Assembly (NCBI GenBank): GCA_965277875.1
Contig: CBDIDV010000002.1
Location: 5,022,001 to 5,086,000 of the forward strand
DNA length: 64,000 bases
Source: CAWFQB01 sp965277875
GTDB taxonomy: Bacteria > Armatimonadota > Chthonomonadetes > Chthonomonadales > Chthonomonadaceae
Direction: 5' to 3'
How positions within the stretch are numbered: the first letter of the stretch is position 1; every line of letters begins with the position of its first letter. The notes beneath the pieces were generated by a model that saw nothing but the letters and a program-made list of their open reading frames with translations, did not search any database and was not told the DNA's origin. Below are positions 16,755 through 25,427 of the stretch, piece after piece. Position numbers and translations under genes: made by a program.

Positions 16755-17780
16755 GTGAGGCCCTCGACATCCCCCATACTGACAAGCCGACAAAAGGCCG
16801 CCATTCTGATCGTGGCCCTCGGCCCGGAAGCGTCCGCCAAGATTTTCAAGCACTTGCGCGAGGACGAGGTGGAAAGCGTTACCCTGGAAGTGGCCCGCCT
16901 GGGCAAGATCGCGCCGGAATCGCGCCGTCAGGTGGTCGCCGATTTTTATGAGATGTGCGTGGCCCAGGAGGTGCTGTCAGAGGGCGGCATAGATCAGGCG
17001 CGCAAGGCATTAGAAGCCGCGTTCGGCGCGGATAAGGCCGCCGAGGTCGTAAACCGCGTGATGCAGGCGCTGCAGGTGCTGCCATTCGACTTTATCAAGA
17101 AGACCGACCCCACGCAGCTACTATCGTTTATACAGGACGAGCATCCGCAGACCATCGCCCTGATTCTGGCCCATCTGGACGCAAAACAGGCCGCCGCGAT
17201 TGTGTCGGGACTGCCGCAGGAGCTAAGGGCCGAGGTTGCGCGGCGCATCGCCATCATGGATCGCACGCCCCCCGAAGTGATCCGCGAGATCGAGCGCGTT
17301 CTGGAGCGCAAGCTGTCGGGTTCGGTCGTGACGCAGGCGTTCACCGCAGCGGGCGGCGTCAAGTCGCTTGTCGAGGTGCTGAACTGGGTGGATCGCACAA
17401 CTGAGAAGACTATTCTGGAGAACCTGACCGAGACCAGCCCGGAACTGGCCGACGAGGTAAAGAAACTGATGTTCGTGTTCGAGGACATCACGCTTTTGGA
17501 CGACGCTTCCATTCAGAAGGTGCTGCGCGAGGTGGACAGCAAGGAACTTGGCCTGGCGCTCAAGGGCGTGGGCGAGGAAGTGCAGTCGCGCATCTACAAG
17601 AACATGAGCGAGCGCGCGGCCACGATGCTCAAAGAGGACATGGAGTTCATGGGGCCGGTTCGCCTGCGCAACGTCGAGGAAGCGCAGCAGCGTATTGTGG
17701 GCATCATCCGCCGACTGGAAGAAAACGGCGAGATACTCGTGGCGCGCGGCGGCGGAGGCGGCGATGAGATCATCATCTAA
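16755..17780 (+). CDS. fliG: Flagellar motor switch protein FliG
   Basis: A 341-residue switch protein with a GTG start and GGAAGG upstream. The N-terminal FliF-binding domain is at 1-100, the middle domain carries EHPQTIALILAHL (about 128), and the C-terminal torque domain has the charged LREVDSKELGLALKG helix and MGPVRLRNVEEAQQRI. A Gly-rich stretch and DEIII end the protein. It transmits stator force to the MS ring and sets rotation direction with FliM/FliN, not present in this window. Its 3' end overlaps fliH by 17 nt. Confidence 0.96.
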   Translation: MRPSTSPILTSRQKAAILIVALGPEASAKIFKHLREDEVESVTLEVARLGKIAPESRRQVVADFYEMCVAQEVLSEGGIDQARKALEAAFGADKAAEVVNRVMQALQVLPFDFIKKTDPTQLLSFIQDEHPQTIALILAHLDAKQAAAIVSGLPQELRAEVARRIAIMDRTPPEVIREIERVLERKLSGSVVTQAFTAAGGVKSLVEVLNWVDRTTEKTILENLTETSPELADEVKKLMFVFEDITLLDDASIQKVLREVDSKELGLALKGVGEEVQSRIYKNMSERAATMLKEDMEFMGPVRLRNVEEAQQRIVGIIRRLEENGEILVARGGGGGDEIII

Positions 17781-18729
17781 TCCCAATACATCTAACGCGA
17801 ACGCATCCAATTCCAACCCGTCTGATCCCGACCCTTCCTATACCGCCTCTAAACGGGCGGAGTTTGTTCCGCTGAACGCGCCCCAGGTAGGGGCAGGACG
17901 GGGCGGGGCGGGCGGGGCGGATATGGCGGAACCTGTGGAACCCGTAAGCTGGTTTACGCACATCGCCCCACTCATGCCGGACGCCAGGCCCTCCCCGACC
18001 GTGCGGCAGGCTGCGCCCCCCCAAAGTGGCGGTGCGGTTCCCGCCTTCGGTGGATTTCGGAACGTGGACGACATGGCCCGCGAGGAGCGCGAGCGGCAGC
18101 GGATGGGCGCGCCCGCCTCGCCCGAAATCCTGAAACTGCGCTGGGAAGCGGAGCAGGCTGCGCAGGAACTCGTGGCGCAGGCGCAGGCGCGGGCGCGGGG
18201 CGTGGAGGAAGCGGCCCGAAAAAAAGGCTATGCGGCGGGCTACGCGCAGGGCATGGACGAGGGTCGGGGCGAGGCCGAACGCGCCGTGCATCAGCAGAAC
18301 GATAGCGACCGGGCCGCGTATCGCGACGACGTGCAGACGTTCATCGCGCACATCGAATCCGAGCGTTCGCGCGCCTGGAATGAGATGGAACCGCAGATCA
18401 TCCAGATGGTGTTTGAACTGGCGAAGCACGTCATCAAGCAGGAGATCGAAGTGAGCCGGGACGTGTCGCTCGCCGTGGTGCAGAACGCCCTGCGCCGCGT
18501 GGCGGACGGCGGCAGCCTGCGTATCCGCGTTCACGCCGACGACTTGCAGACCGTGCGCGGCAACCGCGAAGACCTGCTCACCCTCGTAGACAACATCCGT
18601 CATGTCGAGATCATCGAGGATCGGCGCGTCGGGCCGGGCGGCTGCATCGTCGAGACCGACGCGGGCAACATAGACGCCCGCCTGGAAACCCAGCTCGCCG
18701 AAGCCGCCAACCTCCTTGACCTGACGTAA
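17764..18729 (+). CDS. fliH: Flagellar export ATPase regulator FliH
   Basis: A 321-residue protein. The C-terminal 110 residues (VIKQEIEVSRDVSLAVVQNAL, VHADDLQTVRG, EIIEDRRVGPGGCIVETDAG, IDARLETQLAEA) are typical FliH/YscL. The N-terminal 100 residues are of low complexity: Asn/Ser/Pro-rich, then Gly/Ala/Pro-rich. The middle is a charged coiled coil (EEAARKKGYAAGYAQGMDEGR). FliH binds and restrains the FliI ATPase. ATG at 17764 has GGAGG upstream. A terminator follows, and fliI lies 9.9 kb away. Confidence 0.93.
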   Translation: MRSSSNPNTSNANASNSNPSDPDPSYTASKRAEFVPLNAPQVGAGRGGAGGADMAEPVEPVSWFTHIAPLMPDARPSPTVRQAAPPQSGGAVPAFGGFRNVDDMAREERERQRMGAPASPEILKLRWEAEQAAQELVAQAQARARGVEEAARKKGYAAGYAQGMDEGRGEAERAVHQQNDSDRAAYRDDVQTFIAHIESERSRAWNEMEPQIIQMVFELAKHVIKQEIEVSRDVSLAVVQNALRRVADGGSLRIRVHADDLQTVRGNREDLLTLVDNIRHVEIIEDRRVGPGGCIVETDAGNIDARLETQLAEAANLLDLT

Positions 18730-18774
18730 AGCCTCGCGTCACAAGCGCAGACACATACGCAAAACAACATGAAG

Positions 18775-18807
18775 CGAGCGAAAGCGACACACGCTCTCGC
18801 TCGTTTT
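18775..18807 (+). terminator. Terminator after fliH
   Basis: A 12-bp stem with one A-C mismatch (18775-18786 with 18792-18803), five-base loop and TTTT. It ends the flgB-fliH unit. Confidence 0.75.
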
Positions 18808-18928
18808 GCCGTGTCTCGCCTCCGCCGGATCGCTTCGCCGTCTGCCATCTATCACGAACTATCTCCTCCAATATGCTGTAATCGACTGTGGTATAATGCG
18901 AAGCACGAAGCAGGTTTAGAGAGGGCAA

Positions 18929-19498
18929 GTGCTTGTGACCATCGCCCGCATCATCAGAGCTAAAGAAGACGAGTTGAGAAAAGTACGGCGGCGCGAGTCG
19001 GCGTTCGCCTTGGGTAGCACGGGCAACGTTGTACTGGAGAAGGACTCCGAAGCTGATTTTGAGATAGAGTTTACCAACGCGGAAATCGAACTTCTGCGAA
19101 ACGCCGGGGGTGTTATCTTTACGCATAATCATCCACGCGGATGGGAGTATGCGCCCGGTGATCCACGTCACGCGGGCTTTTCTTTTTCGCCACATGATAT
19201 TTTGTTGGCATGTAGGGCGGAACTGATCGAAATACGTGCTGTCTCGCCGCGTTTTCGCTTTTCTATGAAGCCTCCTGCTGAGGGCTGGAATGAGTCGCAC
19301 TGGACCATCATCAACACCGTATTCGAGATGGAAAAGATTGAAGTAGACCGTCAATTAATGCAGCGGCTTCGCAAAGGACAACTTTCTGCTGCCGAATACC
19401 AGACGGAGTATCTGCACCAGGTTTGGCAGCGCGTCACAAAACTGCTTGGCATGGATTACACGCGAAGCGAGGAGGAAACTGATGACTTTGAAGCTTGA
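18929..19498 (+). CDS. JAMM/MPN-fold putative metalloprotease
   Basis: A 189-residue protein with a JAMM-type metal site: His66 and His68 in FTHNHPRG, then Ser87 and Asp90 in SFSPHD, the H-x-H-P...S-x-x-D pattern of MPN peptidases and RadC-like proteins. The following strand reads ELIEIRAVSP. The remaining 90 residues are helical and charged. JAMM enzymes cut isopeptide or peptide bonds; the substrate here is unknown. GTG at 18929 follows GAGAGGG; TATAAT lies at 18892-18897. The 3' end overlaps a small Cys protein gene by 17 nt, so the two form a pair. Confidence 0.65.
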   Translation: MLVTIARIIRAKEDELRKVRRRESAFALGSTGNVVLEKDSEADFEIEFTNAEIELLRNAGGVIFTHNHPRGWEYAPGDPRHAGFSFSPHDILLACRAELIEIRAVSPRFRFSMKPPAEGWNESHWTIINTVFEMEKIEVDRQLMQRLRKGQLSAAEYQTEYLHQVWQRVTKLLGMDYTRSEEETDDFEA

Positions 19499-19727
19499 TG
19501 GGCATTATGATTTAATGGGGTCGTTGTGTATTTTGTGCCGTCACCGCACTTTGGGAGAACATCAGGTTTGCGCCGCTTTCCCGCAGGGTATTCCCCTGGC
19601 AATTTTGCGCGATGAACACGACCACCACTTTCCCTATCCCGGCGATCACGGCATCCGCTTTGAAGCCGGCCCAGACGAAGGATCTGCCACGCAGCGCGAG
19701 CGCGAAGTAGTTGAAGCCGTACATTGA
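19482..19727 (+). CDS. Small Cys/His protein paired with the JAMM gene
   Basis: An 81-residue protein with a likely zinc site: Cys16 and Cys19 in CILC, Cys30 in HQVCAAFPQGIP, and several His (DEHDHHFPYPGDHGIRF). The CAAFP-x-GIP and PYPGD-x-GI-F pattern belongs to a family of small unnamed proteins I have seen beside other bacterial and phage genes. GGAGG stands before the ATG. Function is unknown; the overlap with the JAMM gene suggests that the two products work together. Confidence 0.65.
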   Translation: MTLKLDGHYDLMGSLCILCRHRTLGEHQVCAAFPQGIPLAILRDEHDHHFPYPGDHGIRFEAGPDEGSATQREREVVEAVH

Positions 19728-19824
19728 CCTGACTTGGCACAAACGCCACATCGCAGGCCAAGAATTGCGCGCCTGGCCCCGACTGCCGTTTCTCACTTTG
19801 ACAAGCGCCTGTACAAGAGCAGTT

Positions 19825-19845
19825 CCGCCTTTCGGCGGCATTTTT
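19825..19845 (+). terminator. Terminator after the JAMM pair
   Basis: CCGCC, TTTC loop, GGCGG, then CA and TTTTT. The rest of 19728-20243 holds no gene I can support; a TACAAT box at 20172-20177 may start the toxin pair transcript. Confidence 0.65.
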
Positions 19846-20243
19846 GCTCATGCCCCGCTGAACGATGCCGCGCGGCTTTTGCACAGGCGCTTAACCCTGC
19901 GTCTATGCGGATACGCTGCGTGTCTCGTCTAGGGCGCGTCGGTTGCCGAATGCGCTGAGTCTGTTCTTCGACGATGAGGCGGAATTGGTCGGGAGCCACC
20001 ATCTCTGACGGAACAGAATAAACTGCAACAGCCTCCTAAAATGTGTGAGTGAATGCACATTGGCGCTGTTGATATTTGTAGATCGGGACGAACTGTGGAC
20101 TGCGTTCGTTTTGCCGTGCCTCGCCGCAATCGCAGTTTGAAGTGGTTGGTTCTGTTCGGTGCGGCTCGTGGTACAATTACGCTCGTCCAATACGTCTGTT
20201 CAGGAAGCATAAAAGGCATCGGCAACGAGCGGAGGAGGCTGAC

Positions 20244-20510
20244 ATGGCGGATCAAACCGTGGAAGAGCGCTTGACGGAACTGGAAGCGAAAGTCGCGCAA
20301 ATGTTGTGTGAGCGGAACGAAGCAGAGATTGATACACAGGCGAAACCTGAGGGGAAGACGCCGCCAAAATCCGCTTCCTGGCTGGATGCGTGGTATGGCG
20401 CGTTTCAGGACAACCCCGATTACGATGCTGCAATGGAGCGTGGAGCCGCCTACCGTCGCTCTCAGCCCACCGCCGATGACGAACGGGAAGCGCATGATCT
20501 ACCTGCTTGA
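20244..20510 (+). CDS. Probable antitoxin of PIN pair 1
   Basis: An 88-residue acidic protein that starts MADQTVEERLTELEAKVAQM, a short coiled coil, followed by a Pro/Lys stretch and a helical tail with DNPDYDAAMERGAAYRR. It resembles no VapB class I know (no clear AbrB, RHH or Phd fold). Its place directly before a PIN gene with a 17-nt overlap, and its size and charge, support an antitoxin role. GGAGGAGG precedes the ATG. Confidence 0.65.
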   Translation: MADQTVEERLTELEAKVAQMLCERNEAEIDTQAKPEGKTPPKSASWLDAWYGAFQDNPDYDAAMERGAAYRRSQPTADDEREAHDLPA

Positions 20511-20919
20511 TACCGACCACATCTCGCTGATTGCTCGTAAGAACGCCGAGGGACAGCGGATATATGCGCGGCTCTCTGCGCTTGATCCCGGCGATATTGC
20601 GGTCAGCATCATCAGCTACGAGGAGCAGATGCGCGGATGGCTCGCCGAGATCGCTTCGGCAAGGACTGCGGACAAGCAAAAACTCAAGTATGCGGAATTG
20701 GCGCGTATGCTGCGATACTACTGCATCACTCCCATCCTGCCGTTTGATGACGCGACTGTCGCTGTGTTTCAAGATCTCTGGATGCAGCGGCTGCGTATCG
20801 GCACGATGGACTTGAAAATCGCCGCTATCGCCCTCGCCAATGACGCCACGCTGCTGACGCGAAACGCGTCCGATTTTGGCAGGGTTCCCGGTTTGCGGGT
20901 CGAGGATTGGTCGTTCTAA
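20494..20919 (+). CDS. vapC: VapC-type PIN-domain toxin 1
   Basis: A 141-residue PIN nuclease. The acidic Mg2+ site is visible: Asp6 in YLLDTDHIS, Glu43/Glu44, Asp106 in GTMDLKIAAIA, and Asp127 in LTRNASDFGRVPGL. VapC toxins cut specific RNAs and are held by the upstream antitoxin. ATG at 20494 lies within the antitoxin gene. It converges with the broken AAA-WD40 gene, overlapping its last 4 bp. Confidence 0.9.
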   Translation: MIYLLDTDHISLIARKNAEGQRIYARLSALDPGDIAVSIISYEEQMRGWLAEIASARTADKQKLKYAELARMLRYYCITPILPFDDATVAVFQDLWMQRLRIGTMDLKIAAIALANDATLLTRNASDFGRVPGLRVEDWSF

Positions 20920-23900
20920 CGGCGAGCCGTGTCAGGGACGGGCGTGTCGGGCAGCAGGCCGGCGTTCCACAGGCGCAGGGTTCCGTCCCTGCCCGATGTA
21001 GCGATCTGATTGCCGTCCGGGGAAAAGGCCACGCCGCTGACCTGCCCGTCGTGTCCTTTGAGGGTCAGCAGTTCGCGGCCCGATAGCGCGTCCCACAGTC
21101 GGGCGGTTCCATCGCGGCTGCCGGTCACGATGCGCCTGCCGTCCGGGGAAAAAGCCACGCCAATGAGCCAGTTGGTGTGGCCCTGAAGGACAAGGTCGCG
21201 GTGATGGGTGGCCGTGTCCCATATCTCCGCCGTGCTGTTGAGAATGGCGAGCGCGATGCGCCTGCCGTCCGGCGCAAACGCCGCGCCCCAGATCTCGTTA
21301 GAGGTGGGAATGGTGTCCAGAAGCGCTCCTGTGCGCGCGTCCCAGAGTTTCGCGGTGTGGTCGTCGCTGCCAGTCAGGATACGCGTCTCGTCCGGCGAAA
21401 ATACGGCGGCCTCTATGCCCCTGTCATGGTACTTCCCTATGCCATGCCCGCGCAGCGTCCGGCGCAGCGCGCAATGTCATGTGTTCCCCCGCCCCGGCGT
21501 TGTCTTATCGGTTTTTTCGTTGGTTTCTCCCCTTGTTTCTTTCTTTGTTTCTTCCTGCGCCTCGACATCCCACAGTTTGGCGAGGCAGTCGTCGGAAGCG
21601 GTCAGCAATGTGCGGTCATCGCGGCTGAAGCAAAGGGTCTCGACCCTTTTGGCATGGGCGCGAAACGCCGCCAGACGCCGCCCCGTGCGCGCGTCCCACA
21701 CCCATACGCCGCCATCTTCGCGTGCGCTCGCGATCCATCTGCCGTTGTGCGAATACGCGGCCCTGTTGACGCGGATGCCGTTTCCTTTCAGCACGGGCAG
21801 GGCAAGTCCCGATTGGGCGTCGTACCGGTAGACATTGCCATCGCTGCCGCCCGCCGCCACGACGCGGCCATCGGGAGAATACGACGTCTGCCACAAAGCC
21901 CTGGGAGAAGCTTCAATCGTCCCCGCTTCCCCCGGCGCGTTCAGGTCTCCAATCTTTTCGCTGTTGCCGTCGCCCGTCGCCACATAGCGCCCGTCCGGGG
22001 AGATCGCATACGAGGCCAGCATACCCCGGTTCACTTTGTACACGGCGCACTCGCGCTTCGCGCGCCAGTTCCAGACCTGAACGTTGCCCCAAAAGGCGGC
22101 TATGAGGGTTTTGTCGTTCGGCCCGAAGCGGATGGCCTTGAGCGTCCGCTCCGCGCCCAGCGGCAGCGAGATCTTGCCCGTATGCAGGTCGAGCAGGACG
22201 ATGCCGCCGCCGCGTCCTTCGCCTGCCAGCATCCCGTCATCGCTCGAAAAAGCCAGCGCGCTGGACGCGAACAGTTTCAGTTCCGCGTCAAATGCGTGGT
22301 TCTCCACGCCGTCGCGCAGCCAGTACAGATGCCAGTTTTGCTGCCTGTCGAGTGCCAGCATCAGTGTACTGCCGACGATGAGCGGCGCGATGTCAAGCGG
22401 TGGTTTGGGCATTCGCTGCCACACGCGCCGCTGCATGGCAAGGCTCCACAGGCACAGCGTTCCGTTATTGTCGCAAGTCAGCAGGCCTGATCCGTCTCGC
22501 AGGGCGCAGACGGTTGCGAAATGAGGTGACCCGGGCGCAGGGCGCGCGAATATCCGGCCCGTGAGCGCGTCCTGAATCGCGCCATCATCGGTGCATGTCC
22601 ACAGGCGCGAACCATCCGGCGCGTAATCCACAGGCTGCCCGCCAGTCCAGCCCGCGGCCCTGTAGGACTTCCTTGCGCCTGTGCGAAGGTCATAAGCGGT
22701 AAGCGGAAGAAAACCATCTGCTATCGCCAGGTGATTGTCCGGTGAGAACTGGGCGAGCGCCGGCCTGCCGCCAAGCGCAATGGTCAGCGCGGGGCGGTGC
22801 GCCACTCGGTTCCAGTAGTTCCATTCCCAGCCGCGCTGCGGAAGGTGGCGCGTTTCGTCCAGCAGGGCCTGCACATGTTCCAGGTTGCTGTTTTCCCATT
22901 CGCTTTGTATCAGGCCCAGGTCGGAAAAATACAGCAGTCTGCGGGCTTCCCCGGCCTGCGCGTTCGCTCGTTCTCCCTGCGTTTCGGCCCGTTTTTCCGC
23001 GCTGCGGGCGCGGGCCGCGCTGTCGCGGGCGCGGGCCGCATTGACGACCGCTGCCCCCAGCAGGATCGCCGTCAGCCCCGCCATGCTGCCGAACACGCTC
23101 GCCGCCCGGAGCAGGCCGCGCCGATACGCCCGCTTCTGCCGCCGCGTCTCGGCATCCGGCAGATTCGCCAATGCCCAGGCGCGGTCGAATACCTGACTGT
23201 AAATGCGATTACGCGGGCGCAATAGACCCCGCTGCGCCATGGTGATGCCGCTTAGACGCAGGACGCCGCACAGCGGGTTTGTTTCGTCGTCGCGTACCCG
23301 CCTCCCTTTGCACACCTGTAAGTACAGATCGAGCAGACTGGCGACATCCGCCTCGCCCCTTAGCAGTCGGCTGCGTACAAACGTCAGGTTATCGTCGGTC
23401 TCCTGCGCCGCCCTGTTCAAAAACAGGCGCTCGCATTCGCGGTCTACGAGGGCCATGCCCTCCAGTTCGTCTGTCTGCTGTGTTGGTTGTTCCTCTGCCC
23501 TGCGCGCCAGGGCTTCCACGACGGCGCGGCACAGCCGCTGCGTCAAATAGGGTGTCCGCCCGTCCAGTGCAGGACGCGCTGCAGCAGGCGCAGGGCATAC
23601 GGATGCTTCAACCCTCTGGCAAGCGGGGCGGCCTCGTCCGGCGTAAAGTCTCTTAGTTCGATGCGCCGCCCGATGTTGAACGGGCTGATGCGCGTGTCCT
23701 GGATCAGATCGGACGGCGTGGCGACGCCCAGCAGGCAGAACGTGAGGCGGTTGAAAACGGGGTCATGGGCGCGGCGATTGTAGCACTCGCGAATGCCGGC
23801 AAAGAACTCGTCGGCGGAGAAGGGCAGGCTGCGAACGGCGTCGATCTCATCTACAAAAATCACGAAGCGGCGGGGCGTCTCTAGGGGCGCGGATACGGGA

Positions 23901-24280
23901 GTGAGCAGCATCAGGCGCAGGGCTTCGAGAAAGCGCTGCATCGGCCCCAGGTCGCGATGCGCGCGCCAGTAGCCGAGCAGTTCGTCCTGCTGCTCCGTCT
24001 GCCGGCCCACGCGCGCCAGCAGGCCCGCGCACCACTGTTCTACGGTCAGGTTCTGCCCCACGGAGGTCAGGTCCAGAACGACGACGCCCCAGCCGTCCGC
24101 TTTCAGGCGCTGCGCGGCGCGGGCCATCAGGCTGCTTTTGCCCATCTGCCGGGTATTGAGGACGTAGCAGAACTCGCCCCGTTTCAGTCCGTCGAGCAGT
24201 TCCTCGTCGGCCTGGCGCGTGATGTAGCTGTCGGCGTCGGGGGGCAGTGTGCCGCCCGTAATAAAAAAGTCGTCGTTCAT
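20916..24280 (-). pseudogene. AAA ATPase-WD40 protein gene, broken by a frameshift and an in-frame TGA
   Basis: The gene reads in three parts. Part 1 (24280-23543) is an AAA-like ATPase: Walker A RQMGKSSLMA, then FVIFVDEIDAVRS (Walker B) and DTRISPFNIGRRIELRDFTP. It ends TGGHPI-stop, while part 2 in the -1 frame resumes PYLTQRLCRAV; one missing C in CACCCTATTTG explains this. Part 2 (to 21477) has a membrane helix and WD40 repeats and stops at TGA (21479-21477). The same frame then continues with LRRTLRGHGIGKYHDRGIE and at least four more WD40 repeats to 20916. The intact protein would be a membrane-linked STAND-like sensor of about 1,120 residues. A GTCACGCAA repeat promoter precedes it. Sequencing error cannot be excluded for the single-base change. 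Confidence 0.85.
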
Positions 24281-24356
24281 AGGATTTTGGCGTGTCGGGT
24301 GTGGATTGCGTTTGTGCCGCAGCGAGCGCGAGACCGCCGCGCCCTGCCGCACGGAC

Positions 24357-24409
24357 AGTATACGCGTAGCTGCGTGACGCTTGCGTGACCAAAAACAATT
24401 TTGCGTGAC
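24357..24409 (-). promoter_or_regulatory. Direct-repeat activated promoter of the AAA-WD40 gene
   Basis: Reading the minus strand: GTCACGCAA (24409-24401), again 20 bp on (24389-24381), then GTCACGCAG 11 bp on (24378-24370), a 7-bp gap, and TATACT (24362-24357). No normal -35 is present; the last repeat takes its place. The layout matches the plus-strand promoter at 26691-26743. Confidence 0.75.
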
Positions 24410-24449
24410 GAATCACACATCCGCTCTTGCTTCCAGGCTGATAAAAACG

Positions 24450-24455
24450 TATAAT
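24450..24455 (+). promoter_or_regulatory. -10 box of a probable leaderless xisH transcript
   Basis: TATAAT ends five bases before the xisH ATG, with no ribosome site between. The same distance is seen at the lacI-family gene. Confidence 0.5.
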
Positions 24456-24460
24456 CAACC

Positions 24461-24898
24461 ATGCCACAACGCGACCTAATACATGATGCCGTGCGCGAGG
24501 CTCTGGAAAAAGACGGCTGGAACATTACCGCTGATCCCTACACCTTCAACTACAAGCGTATACAGGTTCACGCCGACCTGGAAGCGGAACGTGTCGTGGA
24601 GGCGGAACAGGACGGCAGGCGCATCATCGTCGAGATCAAAAGTTTTATCGGGCTGTCGGCAGTCAACGATTTCGAGAACGCGCTGGGGCAGTATGAATTC
24701 TATCGTCACCTGCTGACACTCAATAAGTCCACGCATTGCCTGTATATGGCAGTCAGCGACGCAGCTTATCAGGTTCTGCTCGCCAGAGAAGGTTTCAGCG
24801 AGGTCATCGGACTCAGTGGAATGGCAATGCTGGCCGTGAACCTGGATACAAAGGAAATAGCTCGATGGATAGAACCGAAGACTACCGAAGCCTCGTAA
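24461..24898 (+). CDS. xisH: XisH family protein, copy 1
   Basis: A 145-residue XisH protein. XisH was named for its need, with XisI, in excision of the Anabaena fdxN element, yet the pair is found in many genomes without that element. The fold is nuclease-like: Asp39, then Glu58 and Lys60 in IVEIKSFIG (a PD-(D/E)xK pattern). The C-terminal ALGQYEFYRHLL and YMAVSDAAYQVLLAREGF are typical. It overlaps xisI by 34 nt. A second pair lies at 55944-56689. Confidence 0.93.
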   Translation: MPQRDLIHDAVREALEKDGWNITADPYTFNYKRIQVHADLEAERVVEAEQDGRRIIVEIKSFIGLSAVNDFENALGQYEFYRHLLTLNKSTHCLYMAVSDAAYQVLLAREGFSEVIGLSGMAMLAVNLDTKEIARWIEPKTTEAS

Positions 24899-25206
24899 AG
24901 CGCTTGTTGAGCGAAAAACGGGAGTTCATCGTCCAGCACAACCGCGAAGAGAAAGAACTTTGGTGCGCGTTTGATGACGAGCGCGGCCAATATCTTCTGC
25001 TCAATACCGGCTGGCGCAAAGGCGTTCGTCACAATGGCGCCACGCTGTACCTCCGCGTTCAGAACGGCAAAATCTACGTGGAGGAGGACTGGCTTGAAGA
25101 CGGCATCGTGAGCGATCTGCTGGCGAACGGGGTTCCTCCCCAAGATGTCGTGCTGGCGTGGCAGCCGCCCGAACTGCGCTCCCTCACGCAGTTTGCCGTC
25201 GCCTGA
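24865..25206 (+). CDS. xisI: XisI family protein, copy 1
   Basis: A 113-residue XisI protein: YLLLNTGWRKGVR, LYLRVQNGKIYVEEDWLEDGIVSDLLANGV and the C-terminal VVLAWQPPELRSLTQFAVA are the family marks. It acts with XisH, probably as a complex. AAGGA lies before the ATG at 24865. The tight overlap with xisH points to a two-gene cassette of toxin-antitoxin or defence style; that role is inferred. Confidence 0.93.
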   Translation: MDRTEDYRSLVKRLLSEKREFIVQHNREEKELWCAFDDERGQYLLLNTGWRKGVRHNGATLYLRVQNGKIYVEEDWLEDGIVSDLLANGVPPQDVVLAWQPPELRSLTQFAVA

Positions 25207-25427
25207 CGGCTAAATCAGCCAACAATACTGCGTAAAGACATTATGCCTGTCTGCGGCGCGATCCGTAAGCAGGCAGTGCTTATGTATAGCGAGCAATCAA
25301 GGACATTTGGAGTGACCTTGTAGGGTTAGCTCGTACTTTTGCCTTGGTGCATCGCGTCCGCGAGGACGCTTGTCGCGCAGCGACTCCAAGACGGGTACGT
25401 CCTTTGTACCCGGCTTCTGAGACGCAG

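Noticed and set aside
19846..20243. Possible small RNA or gene between the JAMM and PIN pairs
   Set aside because: No frame has a start with ribosome site and no strong secondary structure beyond the terminator was found by eye.
21177..22490. 437-codon plus-strand frame opposite the WD40 region
   Set aside because: Antisense of recognisable WD40 repeats; composition is that of a complement frame.
23540..23560. Programmed -1 frameshift in the AAA-WD40 gene
   Set aside because: No X-XXY-YYZ slippery heptamer and no downstream structure stands out; a lost C explains the break more simply.
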